This document shows positions 33,801 to 46,580 of a stretch of 64,000 nt of DNA, one piece after another. Location of the stretch: positions 1,922,001-1,986,000 of the forward strand of contig NC_035794.1 of NCBI RefSeq assembly GCF_001653235.2, written 5' to 3'. The notes under the pieces are model-generated. The model had not been told where the DNA came from, made no database searches, and was given only the letters and a program-made list of their open reading frames with translations. Numbering within the stretch: the stretch's first letter is position 1; every line of letters starts with the position of its first letter. The translations under genes and the position numbers were made by a program. Origin of the DNA: Pochonia chlamydosporia 170 (taxonomy: Eukaryota; Ascomycota; Sordariomycetes; Hypocreales; Clavicipitaceae).

Positions 33801-36800
33801 CTCGCTGTGTTGTGTTAGTGCGATAGCGAGTCGGACTAGCGTACCTTCACTGAATCGTTCTGAAAATTTTCACAGTGTTGGCCGCTAGCGAGTCACTACT
33901 CCAGACTCGACCTGAATGATTGCACATGTGATGATTACAGTGCTTACAGTGCAGGGCCAAAAGGTCCAGACGCTTTCAATGTTCAGGCTGGAAGTCGTGC
34001 TCCAGACCATGACTGTTATCTTGCATGCGCTACCCTGATTCTGGTGTGAGCAAATTTCCTTCCTGGGCGAATTCGAACTGGTGGATCTCGATGCTTACCG
34101 ACTGTGCTGAGCAACTTTGCCGCAAGCGTGCCGCAACCGGGTGCGACAATTGAAAACAAAGCAACCAGGAAGGTTGAGTCTGGCTCGTTTGCTTGCGAGG
34201 AAATGGCCTCGGATGCTACAGTAGTCTCGTATCGACTTAGTTGCAACACCTGCGCGCCCAGCCATTCTTCACGTCACAACTACGTGCGACAACTCCGCCC
34301 ATGAGCAGCCATCACACCATCTCAAACCTTTCGTGCATATGAGAACGAGCATAGAGTCCATGTTTGGACAGCCAACAGCCAAAACTTGATCTGGTTGCAT
34401 TTAATTTTTGCTCCAAGACACCGGGACACCCGGACACCCCTCACATCTCTGCCACTCAAGTTGATTCTCGCCAAAATTGCCTTCGTAAATAAGTGGCTGG
34501 TCATTGTCGAGTAGACGGCGTAATACTCATATGAGTGAGCAAACATCGACTGGAAATGATTGAGAAAGGATAATTACGCCAATGTTGGCACAATTGCCAT
34601 GCGTTTTGGCTCCCGCAGTATCTTCATTTTGTTACAGGACACATTGATTCTTTCTTGTCTGTCACGGGCGTCTTGCGACTCAGAGCTGTCGGTGATATTT
34701 GATTGTCCTCCTTTATACCCGTCGTACCGTGCAGTACAGAGCTGCATGTTTCTTCAGCTGTCTTGGGATGCCGGGCGCCTTCACCGGCCTTGTACGGAAC
34801 TGCACAGCGGAATGAATGCACAATGTTTTCAATATTTGAAGTCTCGCTCCATTTTTGTCAAGTCTCCGTCCCACAATGGGCGTCAAGTATCATGCATCTC
34901 AACCACTTGAGCACATAACAGTCTCGACTCTTTCAACTGTTGTACTGCACGGACTCCCTGTAGGTACAACGCCCGACACATTTTTGATTCCATCGTGGAG
35001 TGGAACAGAGCAGAAGTGTCCTGGGTTGCTCATTGGCTTGATACCGCCATCACCATGCATGCACCTGTAAACCTGCTTCAGTTCATCCAACAGCGACTGA
35101 AGCGGGGACGTCAGCTGCAGGCGCGGTCAAGGATTGCGTCTGGAACCTTTGAACTCGTGTACATCGGCAATGATCGCCAGGAACAAAGAAACCATTACAC
35201 GTAGATTTGAATTCGTAGGGCTACATAGTGCTGATCTTCACCACCAGTGTCAAGACCTTGACGACAGATCGACGATGTTGTAAACCTCGTCTGTATGCAA
35301 GTAAGTACAAACGGAGTGTAAAAATTCATGCACCAGACACCTCTTGGTGCGCACCAACCTTGGTACCAGCCTTGGACATAATGGCCAGCGGGACCAGGCA
35401 ACAAAGAGATTCCTGTACAGTGCTGTACAGTATCGCTGCAAAGCACAGAGCAGAACATTGAAGACTTTTTCGATGTCGTGTCCCACTCAGGCCCTATTCT
35501 TGGAGTGGGTGACTCGTGGAGTCTGGTTCAGGTTGCGACGGTCGGTGAGGCCCATCCAAGACTGAATCATGAACGCTCAAGACGCTGTGGGCAAAAGCAC
35601 AGGCATTGCGCGCGCATTGGCAGCACCTTTGGGCACATTGCAGAGTATTACACACGTTAGCAGTCTAAAGTACTGTACCTTGGGGAGCAAAACAAAGCAA
35701 AATGTGTGCAAAACCCGACATTGCAGTGGGCGTGGCTGAGTTTTCTCTGTGGTGTCTCAAAGTTTGAGGATCCTGGCCAGGCTGAAGAGTTTTTGTTTGC
35801 CATGCTTCACGTATAATACAATAAAGTCGGGAATCAGAACAAACTGGCGTCGAGGCGGCCATCTTCCCGTCACTGCATTGAAGCAACATGCATGTCTGTG
35901 CTGGGCCGAAGCACCAGATTTTAGTTGGATGTGAGCACTTTTTGTGTTCTGCTGTCATGATCCCAGCCGGAATCTCCATTGAAGCACGGAACTCGGGTAC
36001 CTGGGTACTCAGCAACTTTGAACCTCTGATTCAGCTTGAGGGCACCCGAGGTGAGGGTGACAATCGCCGGAGACTTGACGACCAACCACCTGCAAGGAAT
36101 CAATGTGGACTGGTTGGAAAAAGTTCTTGGTGTTCGTTATGCGTCTTTTTTGTGCTCCCCCGTTTAACAGCTCAACATTGAACCAGACATGGACAGTTCG
36201 AGGCTCGGCGACCAGGAAGGAACAGTCGAGAACAGCCAAATTCTCACTCTGCTGCAAGTACCAGCCCACCAGACACTTACGTCCCATCCCGATGTCAATG
36301 GTTGTCAGTGGCATCGGGTACCTGACAGCCCACCGAAGCCCACTGGAGCCACGTCAAGTCTCTCGCTATCACTGGCTGAAGAGAATGCCAGGCTGTTACA
36401 AGATGTCCAGACTGGTTCGCCGTTGTTCTTTTAGTGGGCACGGAACGCCACGCCAGCAGTGTTTGTGACCAGTTACAGCAGTTGCATGTGCCCACACGGC
36501 GTTTGAACCGCCAGACCGAGTGTGCACATGTCTGGTGGTCAGTGACAAAAGCTGAAATGTGCAGTGAATCAGACAACTATCAACACCAAGACATCGGGTC
36601 CGGTGCGTTGGTCAACTGCCAAAAATTCGTGAGACTCGTCTGGTTGAAGACCGAGCAGGCCGCGAAGAACAAAAAAAGTGACACGCACCAACCACCAGAC
36701 CCATGCTGGCTGGCCGCATTCGACAGCACCCACCAAATCGGAACACAGGCAAGAATGGTCGACCAGGATGTGCAGAGGATGGCTTAGGCCCATGCCAGGT

Positions 36801-39137
36801 ACCAGGAACTCGAGGCTGCATGCCGAGCCAATAACAGCCCGAAGCAGGGTCTTGCGTAACCGGCGCACATGCAGCTAGGAGAAACGGCGCAAAACTTGGC
36901 GTTTGCTTGTGTTTCTTGTTTTCTTGTTTCTTGTTTCCTGATCGTGGCCCAGCGGCGGCTGAAGAGGAGAATTTTGGAGACCAGACAAGCAGGCCACGCA
37001 CGCAGCTTTTGAACGCCAGGCAACCAACCCGAAACACGGACTCTACTCTACTGTGTCGAATACAGTACGGATGGAGACCACAGCGCTCCCAACGAACGAG
37101 CGGGCGGAAAGTTGACATCCAGCTTCTTGCCTGATCCTGGTGACCTCTTGCCTGCTATGTTTTGCTTGCTCTTGTTTCTTTTTCACACTGCAGTACACTT
37201 CACACTTGTCTCTCCAGCCATCTCAGCTGAGGCGCCATGCTGGCTGTGCCATCAATCGACATCTGCCAAGTCATATTTAGATCATGGACAAGTCATGGCC
37301 TGGTCATGGATGACCCTGAGCCGATCGGGCATCCATGGCCGACTAGAGACCACCCTTGCTCGAGTGTGCAACACATGTTGATCCGCCGGCGCACAGTCAA
37401 ACTCGCTCGATAGACAGTTCCTCGATATGGCTTGGCGCGGCCTCGACTGTATCAGGTACCCGCCTTGCCGTAATACCGTCCGCACAGTGCAGTAGCCAAA
37501 AGATTGTTGATGCTTGACACACAGACACACAGAACAGGGGGGAGAAAAAAAAAAGCCTGCGGTGCCGACCGATACACCCCTGGCATTGCGACGCTGGAAC
37601 CTTGGCTCCCTGCACGTCTGTTCTAAAGTCGTCTTTTCTGCTCCATGTTCCTCCACTTGCCGGAAACTAGACGCTTTGCAGGCACATTGGCAACATTGGG
37701 TATCGCGGCCACGCGACAACCGACGGGAGTGGCGAGCACGATTAATAAAGTCGAGTCGAACAAACGACGCCTCTGATGAAATAAAACAATGAGTCAAACG
37801 GTTACGGAAGGCTTCCGGAAGCTTCAAGTTGGACATTCCCAATTTTTTACGGCACGCAATTGAAGGGAAAAGCCCAAAAAGTTTGTGGGTGGCACGCCAA
37901 GCGACTTTAGAAGGGCTTAGAAAAACTCTGTTCCTGGCGGGGGCGGACCGCCACGGAAGGCTATCCCAAGATGTTTTGCGGGTTGAACGAATCAAGCCAG
38001 GCCGTTGGAATCCGTCGAGTCGGTTGAACTTGGCCCTTGCGGCATAAAGTCTGGTATGTGCGTTGATGGAACACAGCACGAGCAAAAACAGCGCACACCG
38101 TGCAACGACAGCATCTGCCGTCCCCGTTGTGTTTCGTTTCCCCGAATTGTGCAACGACTCGCTAGGGCGGAGCATTTTCCTTTTGACTTGACGCCGTGGC
38201 ACACCGTTTATCCGTACTGTAACGTGCGGTTAATAGCTACATATACACCTCTCTCATGGGAGTGGCGTCGAGAAAACCACTGGTATCTGCTATCCCTCTC
38301 CTTCATGAACGAACCCCCCCATACTCCAGACTTCTGACAATAGAAAACGGGCCAAAGACCAAATCTAGTCAAGTATTGTACCAACGACCACGGAATATTC
38401 AGCACTTCCACTTCGTGGGTCAACTTGAGGACCCATACCGCCTCAACGGAGACAAAGGAAGCTAGCGCACGAGTAAATCGCCCACGATGCGGAAGCAAAC
38501 GTGGCGACCCTGGCATTGGGTCAATACCACACCCCGTACCTCCTGGGTCTCCTGCCCAGTTCAAGTTGTGCGAACCCGAGATACTGCACACTGCCGGCAT
38601 ACCTAGGTAGTGTACAATGTACACTGATGTGTCCACGATACAGTACTATACATGTCACCGAGGCTGTGTGGATATTGGTGGACTCTTGTTGTCACCCCTT
38701 GCCCCCAGTTGGGTTCTCGAACTCGGCCTTGCTCCGTGTCTTGACCCACGAATGCCCATGGAAGACCCATGAAAAGAACAATTCTTTCACAAAAAATCTG
38801 TCCGTGTCACACCTCGTGCATTTTGGTGCGAGGGTAAGATGTATAAATCAAGCCTCCCCGCCCCCGACAGATCTCGAATCTCTTCCTAGATGCTAACCAA
38901 ATAACCCACCGTCATTTATCACTTGTTGTTGTGTTTTGTCTTCGGACTTACATTCATTCTTGAAGCTCATCTCCTCGATAGCTTCTACATTCCTTCTTGA
39001 AACTCAAACTATACAACGGCTAGGCTCCGTTCTTTACCAACTCTTTCAATCTCTTGAAAATACATCTCTGAGGCTAGTTCTCGAGACCAACAACAGTCCT
39101 TCAACACAACTACAAGACCAAAAACACAATCATCAAG
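30885..39137. other. 8.2-kb gene-poor region
   Basis: I find no gene that can be supported. Open frames of 60-120 codons occur on both strands, and one of 306 codons on the minus strand (37282-38202) has shadow-like composition and no domain. A 61-codon frame at 31529-31714 contains WRKCKICGKKRD but nothing else recognisable. There are repeated short motifs (ACCAGAC/GTCTGGT, ACAGTAC, TACGGAGTA at 33292-33300, TACCTAGGTA at 38600-38609). I see no transposase, reverse transcriptase, long terminal repeats or strong TA enrichment that would mark heavy RIP. The final 300 bp is the promoter and leader of the secreted-protein gene. Confidence 0.5.
38842..38847 (+). promoter_or_regulatory. TATA box of the secreted-protein gene
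   Basis: A TATAAA 296 bp upstream of the start codon at 39138, followed by a C/T-rich and then CAA/ACA-rich leader typical of strongly expressed fungal genes. Combined with the gene's codon bias, it fits a strong promoter. Confidence 0.6.
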
Positions 39138-39641
39138 ATGCATTTCGCTACTTCTGCTCTGGCCCTCGTTGCCTCTGCTGCTGCTGCCAGCGCCGCCAGC
39201 GTCACCTTCTGGACTCTCGACGATGCCACCCGCACTGTCTACTTCACCCCCAGCGATGGCTCCTCCCAGCTCGACTCCGTTACCGTCAGCAACGCTGAGA
39301 AGAAGGTCGTCCAGTTCCCTGACAACTGGATCGGAAACTTCTATGCTATCCAGGACGGCAAGAACAACGTCCCCGGCATGCTGGGCGAGGTCAACTTCAA
39401 CGCTTGGAACGGCCTGACCTACTTCGATGTCTCTGCCATCGTCGACCCCAAGGACCACGACAACGTCAAGCAGATGTGGCCTGCCAAGGGCGAGTCTCCC
39501 ATGTCTGGCTGCGAAGTCTTCCCTTGCAACAACTGCTACTGGCTTCCTGATGACGTCCAGACCAAGGCCACCAAGGAGGTTGACCTCATCACCACCCTCG
39601 GCTCTGGCTCCACCGGCATGAACTTCGCCGAGGCCCAGTAA
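39138..39641 (+). CDS. small secreted protein ('DNase1 protein'-type family in fungal annotations)
   Basis: A single-exon 167-aa protein with a clear signal peptide (MHFATSALALVASAAAASAA, cleavage near 20). The mature part starts SVTFWTLDD and contains TVYFTPSDG, VTVSNAEKKVVQFPDNWIGNFYA, MLGEVNFNAWNGLTYFDVSAIVDP and a cysteine group C125-X4-C130-X2-C133 near PCNNCYW, a beta-rich layout. Similar fungal secreted proteins are often labelled DNase1 protein or thaumatin-like in annotations, without firm biochemical support, so no activity is claimed. Three cysteines are left in the mature chain, an odd number. Codon use is extremely biased to C-ending codons (GCC, GTC, ACC, AAC, GAC), unlike most neighbours, indicating very high expression. 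It is isolated, with over 8 kb of gene-poor DNA upstream. Confidence 0.85.
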   Translation: MHFATSALALVASAAAASAASVTFWTLDDATRTVYFTPSDGSSQLDSVTVSNAEKKVVQFPDNWIGNFYAIQDGKNNVPGMLGEVNFNAWNGLTYFDVSAIVDPKDHDNVKQMWPAKGESPMSGCEVFPCNNCYWLPDDVQTKATKEVDLITTLGSGSTGMNFAEAQ

Positions 39642-41094
39642 GCGGACTTCATTTGATCAACAACCCACCTGTGATTTACTTTTGGGCTCGGCACGCCGGT
39701 CAAGCAACTGTTTCTTCCAGCAAGACAGGGTGTTCTTGAACCTTGAGGGTTCGAACCTGTGTCTTGTCGAAGAACGTGCCAAGCTAAATTCAAGATATCA
39801 TGATGCTATGATTCTATACGGAACGCAACAAAAACGGAAAAAGGAGCGAAATTTCAGGGAACACAAACAGATACCCCTCGCGAGTCTTACCGACAAGGCC
39901 CGAGGTTTCATGGGTTTAACAGGGAACAATACATATGAGCTCAGGCAGCACTGGCGCAGCCGGGTAGGGAATCGTTTATCTTTTTTTTTACTTATTTGGG
40001 GGTCAATGGCCATGGGAAATTATCTTTCTACAATAGGGGCTTACTCTGGTGCAGACACCAGTGTCTTTCAGCACCTACCACTACAATTTTTTTCGTCCCA
40101 TTCTAGCACTTCACCACAGGCTTGGTGTGCCAGTCAAGATCTTACACTCGTGTAAGACAGACGGCACTTGAGAGTCTGGCACTCATTTGCAAAATCATTT
40201 TGGTACTTCTCTACTTTCTTTAAGGAAACTTTTATAGAATACCCTTTTCAAGACATTTGCACATACAATTCGGACGAGTATATACCCCTTAGAACATTAG
40301 AGACTGGATATGAATAGAAAGCCCATACAACTTACTCTCCTACGGTTCCCATTCATTCCATTGTGTGTTGACGTGTCGAAGTGTGAGTGTGAGGTGTGGC
40401 TGCGGTGTGGGTGGGGCAGAATCAAGCCAAGGGGTAAACGGCAACCCAAAGCCGAACATTTGAAGGTGAACAAACCGACCAAAACGTCGGGGTCAAGCTG
40501 TGAGGGGCCGCGGAACCAATAACATTTCGGTATGTCACTTCCCACTCTGGTGTGGGACTTGGGTCTTGTCCTGAGCTGCACTCTGCGATTGGTCAAACCT
40601 TGATGCCTCCAGCGCGACAGTGTCAAGAGAGGCAGCCAAGGGGCATACCAAGCACTCCTGTGCTGACACGATCTTTTTTGTTTACACGGTTGCACTACAC
40701 AGAACTGTCCATGGCTGCACCGCACAGAGTCTGAACTGAATCAGGCATGTGAACCGCAACCTGTGCAGAGGGTTGTCACACCTGACACGATAATAGCCTA
40801 CTGATTGGCATTGTTCCCACGTTGTGCAATGTGTGGCTACACATGTGGCTCAGCTGTGGCTGATGACTACTCCAATTCCCATCCCACCGCCTTCAATTGA
40901 GTGAACCCTGAGTTTTTGTCCCCGTAATTTCCCACCCCACCTCCGTTGCGTGCCAGACCGATACCCCTCCTTCATCGTGCTGGTGATTTTATACCTTTTT
41001 GCAACCCAATTGGAACTTTCGTTCAAGTGGGAGACTTGTCTAACGAGGAGAAGAAGCATATATTGCTTGAACTAGTCGACATTTATTTTTCAAA
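39642..41094. other. intergenic region upstream of FPPS
   Basis: 1.45 kb with no supported gene. An imperfect inverted repeat CAAGACAGG...CCTGTGTCTTG spans 39721-39766, shortly after the secreted-protein stop codon. The last 150 bp is the FPPS leader. Confidence 0.5.
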
Positions 41095-42291
41095 ATGGCG
41101 CAAAAGACGACGCTCAAGGAGTTTGAGGCGGTGTACCCGAAGCTGGAGGAGGCTATTTTGGACCATGCGCGAAAGTATAAGCTTCCCAAGGAGGAGCTTG
41201 ACTGGCTGAAAGCTGTGAGTATTATTTACCTTGACAACCTGTTGTCTTTTGATCATGTTTGGGTTTTATTTGGTCATTTCTTGTTTCTTTTGTTGGAAGT
41301 GGCAGTTTATTACTCGGCATCATGAATGGCCATTCATCACGATACTCCATGTACTAACCAACTCCAGAACCTCGAAACCAACCCTATCGGCGGAAAATGC
41401 AACCGCGGCATGTCCGTCCCCGACTCCGTCTCTCTCCTCCTCGACTCCGCCCTCAACGAGGAGCAATACTTCCAAGCCGCCACTCTCGGCTGGCTCACCG
41501 AGCTCCTGCAAGCCTTCTTCCTCGTATCCGACGACATGATGGACGGGAGCATCACGCGCCGCGGCAAGCCCTGCTGGTACCGCCAAGAAGGCGTAGGCAT
41601 GATCGCCATCAACGACGCCTTCATCCTCGAGTCGAGCATCTACGTCCTCCTCAAGAAATACTTCCGCAGCCACCCCTCGTACATTGACATGGTCGAGCTC
41701 TTCCAGGAGACGACCTTCCAGACCGAAATGGGCCAGCTGTGCGACCTGCTCACCGCCCCCGAGGACAAGGTCAACCTCGACAACTTCTCCATGACCAAGT
41801 ACCAGTTCATCGTCATCTACAAGACCGCCTACTACTCCTTCTACCTGCCCGTCGCGCTGGCCCTGCACCAGCTCAACCTCGCGACGCCCAAGAACCTCAA
41901 GCAGGCCGAGGACATCCTCATCCCGCTCGGCGAGTACTTCCAGATCCAGGACGACTACCTCGACAACTTTGGGCTCCCCGAGCACATTGGCAAGATTGGC
42001 ACCGACATCAAGGACAACAAGTGCTCGTGGCTGGTCAACCAGGCGCTCGAGATTGCTACCCCCGAGCAGCGCAAGATCCTGGAGGACAACTACGGCCAGA
42101 AGGACGATGCGAAGGAGGCGGTCATCAAGAAGCTTTTTGATGATATGAAGCTCAAGGAGCGGTATGAGGCGTTTGAGGAGAAGAGGGCTGGTGAGATTCG
42201 CGAGATGATTGAAAAGGTTGATGAGAGTGAGGGCCTGAAGAAGGGTGTGTTTGAGGTGTTTCTCAACAAGATTTACAAGCGAACCAAGTAA
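41095..42291 (+). CDS. ERG20: farnesyl diphosphate synthase
   Basis: Two exons, 41095..41214 and 41368..42291, encode 347 aa with a 153-nt intron ending ACTAACCAACTCCAG. The enzyme condenses DMAPP and IPP to GPP and then FPP, feeding sterols, prenylation, dolichol, haem a and ubiquinone. The first aspartate motif is DDMMD at 95-99, preceded by F90-F91, the bulky pair four and five residues upstream that limits eukaryotic enzymes to C15 product. The second is DDYLD at 235-239. GGKCNRG is the IPP-binding lysine loop, [10 protein letters not shown] and [15 protein letters not shown] match the chain-elongation helices, and the C-terminus KIYKRTK is the usual basic end. The length equals yeast Erg20 within a few residues. 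It is not part of a terpene cluster; no cyclase is nearby. Convergent with Vps54. Confidence 0.95.
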
Positions 42292-43018
42292 GTTGCGATG
42301 GGGGTCGACAGGAACAATAATGAAGTAGATGATTTTGCATGGATGGAAATATGATTGCGTTAAAGGTAGAGGTCCAGGTAGATTAATACATGGCAGGCAA
42401 AGGCTGGTGCCTGCAAGATTTATCAGAACTTTGAGATGAGTACCTTTCACAAGTTCATATTCATAGTCTTTATGAGCCTGGCCGTGGCAATGTCTCCGTA
42501 GAAGCATTACACCCCGTGACTCACTATTGGCGTTGCATTCCTGGACCGGACGTGGATAGTGACGGGCGCGGTACCAACTAAGTAGGTGATACGTTGTGCC
42601 CCGTGGCACATGCTGGAGAGTAGTTTCTCGTACGTTGTGCATCGTCCAATAGTGCTTATTGTAGAAGACGCTCTGTATCGTGCGCAAAACGGCACCACGG
42701 AGTCGGCGGTAGAGAGATTGATTTTGTAGAGTATGTTTCTGTATATTCTTTCGTTGCCCTTCGGTCTTAGCTGCGTCACCTGGGTAACTTATTCATTGTT
42801 TCACTATGGGTATCACACCATCTTCATGACTGTGCAGACCATCCCAACTGTTGATCATGGATCATCTAAAAATTTCTAATATAGTGCCCTACACAGGTAG
42901 TCATACACTATGTAATAGGTACATTTTCGACAAGTGGCTCAGCATGTTGGGCGTCCACCCCTAGATGCTGACGGGCCGCCATTCTCTGCAGTAACCCCTG
43001 TCATCGTTAGGCAACTCA
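42292..43018. other. convergent intergenic region (FPPS / Vps54)
   Basis: 727 bp between two 3' ends. No gene is seen. Confidence 0.5.
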
Positions 43019-46000
43019 TCAAACTTCTGGTGACTTGGCATCACCTTCCTTGGATGGCCCCTCATCTCCGTCTTGTTCCTTTGCTCCCTCAGTCTCCTCC
43101 GCTTCTTCTGTTGGCGTGGCCTCACTGGTCTTCTTGTCGTCTTCTGTCTGGTCGTTGCCATTGGGCTCTTCCGTGCTCTCTGTTGGCTCTGGCGTCTTGG
43201 GTTTCACCTCCTTCGACTTGACAATGTCGCCAAGAAAGTCTCCGGCATCTCCAAATCCATTGATCTTGCCTAGTCGTGATGAAAAGAAATCTACATCTCG
43301 CACCATACTGCAAATGTTGGTCAGTCTCTAATGTATCACCGTGTTTGGGTGCTGCGAGCCTGTGGCCACGAAAGTTTAAACTCACCTCTGGTGTCCAGCT
43401 TCTGTCCTGGGATTGGCCTCTTTTAGAGGAGCTCCTAGCTGGTCCTTGTAGCTGGCAAAGACGGGTCCCATAATCACCTGAATCGATGTTTCGGGAAGAT
43501 GCTTGGTAAGAACACGATGTAGCGTAGTTGTTTCTTTGACAAGAATTTCCATATACGGCTGGACCACTCCTTGCTTTGCGGTGTCCCAGTCAATAGCCCT
43601 GATGCTCTTGGCATGGATAGCTGCACGACCACTCATAATATCGACCAGCTTTTGGTGAATGCTGCTTTGATGTTCCTGTAAGAGTCTACGTACTTTGTCA
43701 AATTCTCCCATGAGGTTCGACACTCCAGCCCCTGAACCGGCGTGGCTTCGGACGAACTCGCGTATGTGAGGAACCAGAGTAGCCGTAAACGACAATGCCT
43801 GTGACGCGAGAGCGAGGTGCTTTGTGGTGATATTTTTAAGTCCCGCGGAACGAGTCGCACCAGCACCCAGGATTAACTGTGTGCATCGAGAGTTAAAAAG
43901 TTGGAGATACGCAATCAATGAAGATGCTACATCTGTTGTCATTGATGGTATTCCCGCAATCAAATGCAAAAAGTTGCCCATGCCATCCAGACATAATATT
44001 GCCGAATTGGGTAAAATGAACTTTTCTAACTCAATAACCGCAGACCGGGTCTTTTCTTTACTTGTGCCGTTGGTCTCGGGGGGCTCAGTTATTGCATCAG
44101 GCTTCTCCAGCTCGCGATACGGAATCCAAATCTTGTTGTTCTCTGTCCACACTGAGGCATCCTGCGTACTGGAGTCCAGTATCAGATCCAGGAGCTTTGT
44201 ATTGGTCTCTGTGAAATCTTTTGCGTTCCATTGATCTGACTCCATGCCTTGGGCAAGCTTCTGCATCTCGGTATCACGGTTCCGTTGAACAAACTCTTTG
44301 ATATGTCCGTTGACCACTGTCTTGAGAGAAGTACCACTCCGTCCCGAGATGGCCTCGCATTCGTTTGCAAAGTACAAATTAAGAGTGAAATATCGGAGGA
44401 ACAAGTCCAATGGCAAATGAGTGGCCTGTTCTGCTCTGACCTTGAGAATCTTGACAATTTTGTCGTTGGCGATATCGACGGCTTGTGTTAGGAGACTATT
44501 GATATCCAGACTCTTGTGAAGTTCCTCCTGCAGCTCGATATCGACTGCGGCCATTGGGTTGGAGATGTGCCGGTCCGGGCGGGGACTGGTAACTGGCGAC
44601 TTGACCGGCGGTGATTTGACACCATCTGCGTTAGACTCGTCTGAGAGGTTGCTCGCAATATCCAGAAGCACTTTGACTTGCGTGGTCAAGCGTCTCAACG
44701 TCTCTGTCACACCAACATAAATTTTGACTAGCAGATCTTCTGCATCTTCCGCGTCTAGGGCTCGTAGGTTTCTTGCCAAGTTGGCAGATTTCTCCTGGCT
44801 AGACAAATGCCTGCTTCCGCTGGCTGTCGACACAGACAGCATGGACTCGTTATCGTCATCGCTGGAACTCGGAAGAGGGCGTCGAATCAGGTTACGGATT
44901 TCTCGGAGGACTGCGTCTCGGTATGCCATCGCGGCAGTTACAACGTACTTGGCACGATGCAGTCCCTTCATGTTGGGTATAAGCTGTGCTTTGAGCCCTT
45001 CTGTTGCCGCAAGATACGAAGGGAATACTGAAGGTGATCGTGTGTGGCCGCCCCGTGATCTGGATGCTGCGTTGTTCCATCGCAGAAGGACGTCTGGGGT
45101 GGAAACAGACTCGGCGTGTTTGCGCAAGTCTGCTAGCAAGACACTGGCAAATTGTGATTCGTAGGCTTTTCCAACTCTGAAGCGCAGGGTATTTAAGTCC
45201 TGGTGGACACCTTGCAACGCTGACGCTCCTCGCAAATCCCGCAACTCCATGCCCGCTGTTTCGATCCCCTCCACTTCGGCACGCTCACCAGCTATCAGCT
45301 TCTCTAGAGAGTCAATCGTTCTCAAAGCTTTATCCACCTCACCAGCATCGACTAGTGATTCGCAGCGACCAACGCCGTCTACAATATGTCGCAATTGATA
45401 CACGGCATCGTTCAATTTCCGCAGGTTCTCCTGCCGTCGCCGCTTTTGAGCAATCAGCAGACCGCTGGTGGCTATCTCCTGATCAAGTGCTTCGAGTTCC
45501 TGCCTGAGGGCCTTTATCCTTTCCACGGACTCTGCAGCTTCAGAGTGCAGTTCCTTCAAAGACCCCAGGGCGGTGAAGAAGGTTGTGGATGCTGTGGATA
45601 TTGAATTGATCAGATGAACCTCAATGGTGTCCATGTACCACGACAGCTTTTCTTGAAGGATTGCATTTGTTGCCAAGGCTTTTCTTGGAGCGGCGGAAGT
45701 TGAGGTGCTGTCCTTGCTCGATGGTGGAGGCTTAATTACTTCGGATCGTTCGCTGACAACGTCGAATGTCCTCGGGTTCTCGAGATGAAAGTCTTGGTCA
45801 AAGTACACGGTCGGAATAGTCGATAGCGGCGCAGGTCCATGTACGGCTTTGCGACCGAATCCAGAGCTAGATCTGCGCGAAGGACTCGGTGCGTCGACAG
45901 ATGCCAGCGATGTAACTGAAGCGGTCGACCCTCGCCTACTTGGTTTCGTGCTTGGCCGGAGCAGACCCTCCGACCCGGCATCTGCCTGCTCGTCTGGTTT

Positions 46001-46580
46001 GGAATTGCGGCGAGTAGTGTCAAATTCGTCCTCGCTCTCTTTAACGCGCCGCAATTGCTCATATAAGGCTCCAACTTGCGCAAGATACGGGTTGAACTCG
46101 GCCGCATCGATAATGGGAATGTTGGTCAGAGTAACAGGTGGGATGTCACGGGCAGTGGGGGGTTTGTGCGAGCTCGACGACGGTGCTGCTGTATGTGGTT
46201 GAAAGCCGGTTCTAACAATAGGGGGCTGTAGCAGGGTTGAGATAGCTACACATGTGGATTAGTTTATGACATGTTTTAAATCGGTTCGCCACATCTGCTG
46301 AATTACCATTTTGGCCAGACTCGTACACAGAGTTGGCCCAGGTGCTGGATGAGCTATCCAGAACGCCACCTATCGAATGAATAGAGCTCGCCGCAGAGTT
46401 TCGCCTTGAAGGGGAACGAGGGTGGCCTTGGCCGGGTCGACTGCTTGTGAAGTGTTAGCGCAAAGTAGCTCCAGCTGACGAGATGGCAACAAACCTATGA
46501 AGAGAGACTTCATGGCGAGGACCAGGCGACAGCGTGGAGAGGCTGTCGACGGATTTGCCAGCAGTCGCGGAAGAGAACAT
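43019..46580 (-). CDS. VPS54: Vps54, GARP complex subunit
   Basis: Four exons on the minus strand, 46495..46580, 46307..46440, 43386..46245 and 43019..43307, encode 1122 aa. Vps54 is the subunit specific to the GARP tethering complex, which captures endosome-derived vesicles at the trans-Golgi network. The N-terminal 240 residues are Ser/Pro-rich and disordered. The conserved Vps54 N-domain follows (about 265-480: ILQEKLSWYMDTIEVHLI, RKLNDAVYQLRHIVDGVGRCESLVDAG, LNTLRFRVGKAYESQF). The C-terminal domain (about 800-1035) contains IELEKFILPNSAILCLDGMG and PETSIQVIMGPVFASYK, and continues over the last intron into MVRDVDFFSSRLGKINGFGDAG. The tail is acidic, Glu/Thr-rich and disordered. The last exon lies beyond an in-frame stop at 43382-43384, so a single-ORF model would truncate the conserved domain. 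Introns are 54, 61 and 78 nt. Confidence 0.94.

Noticed and set aside
34010..34130. tRNA-like stretch on the minus strand with GCTCAG...GGTAAGC and GTTCGAAT
   Set aside because: A D-arm-like and T-loop-like string are present, but the acceptor and T stems do not pair and no anticodon arm can be drawn.
37282..38202. 306-codon minus-strand open frame in the gene-poor region
   Set aside because: No domain, signal peptide or plausible codon bias; composition is rich in Arg, Ser and Cys as expected from the shadow of GC-rich non-coding DNA, and other open frames overlap it.
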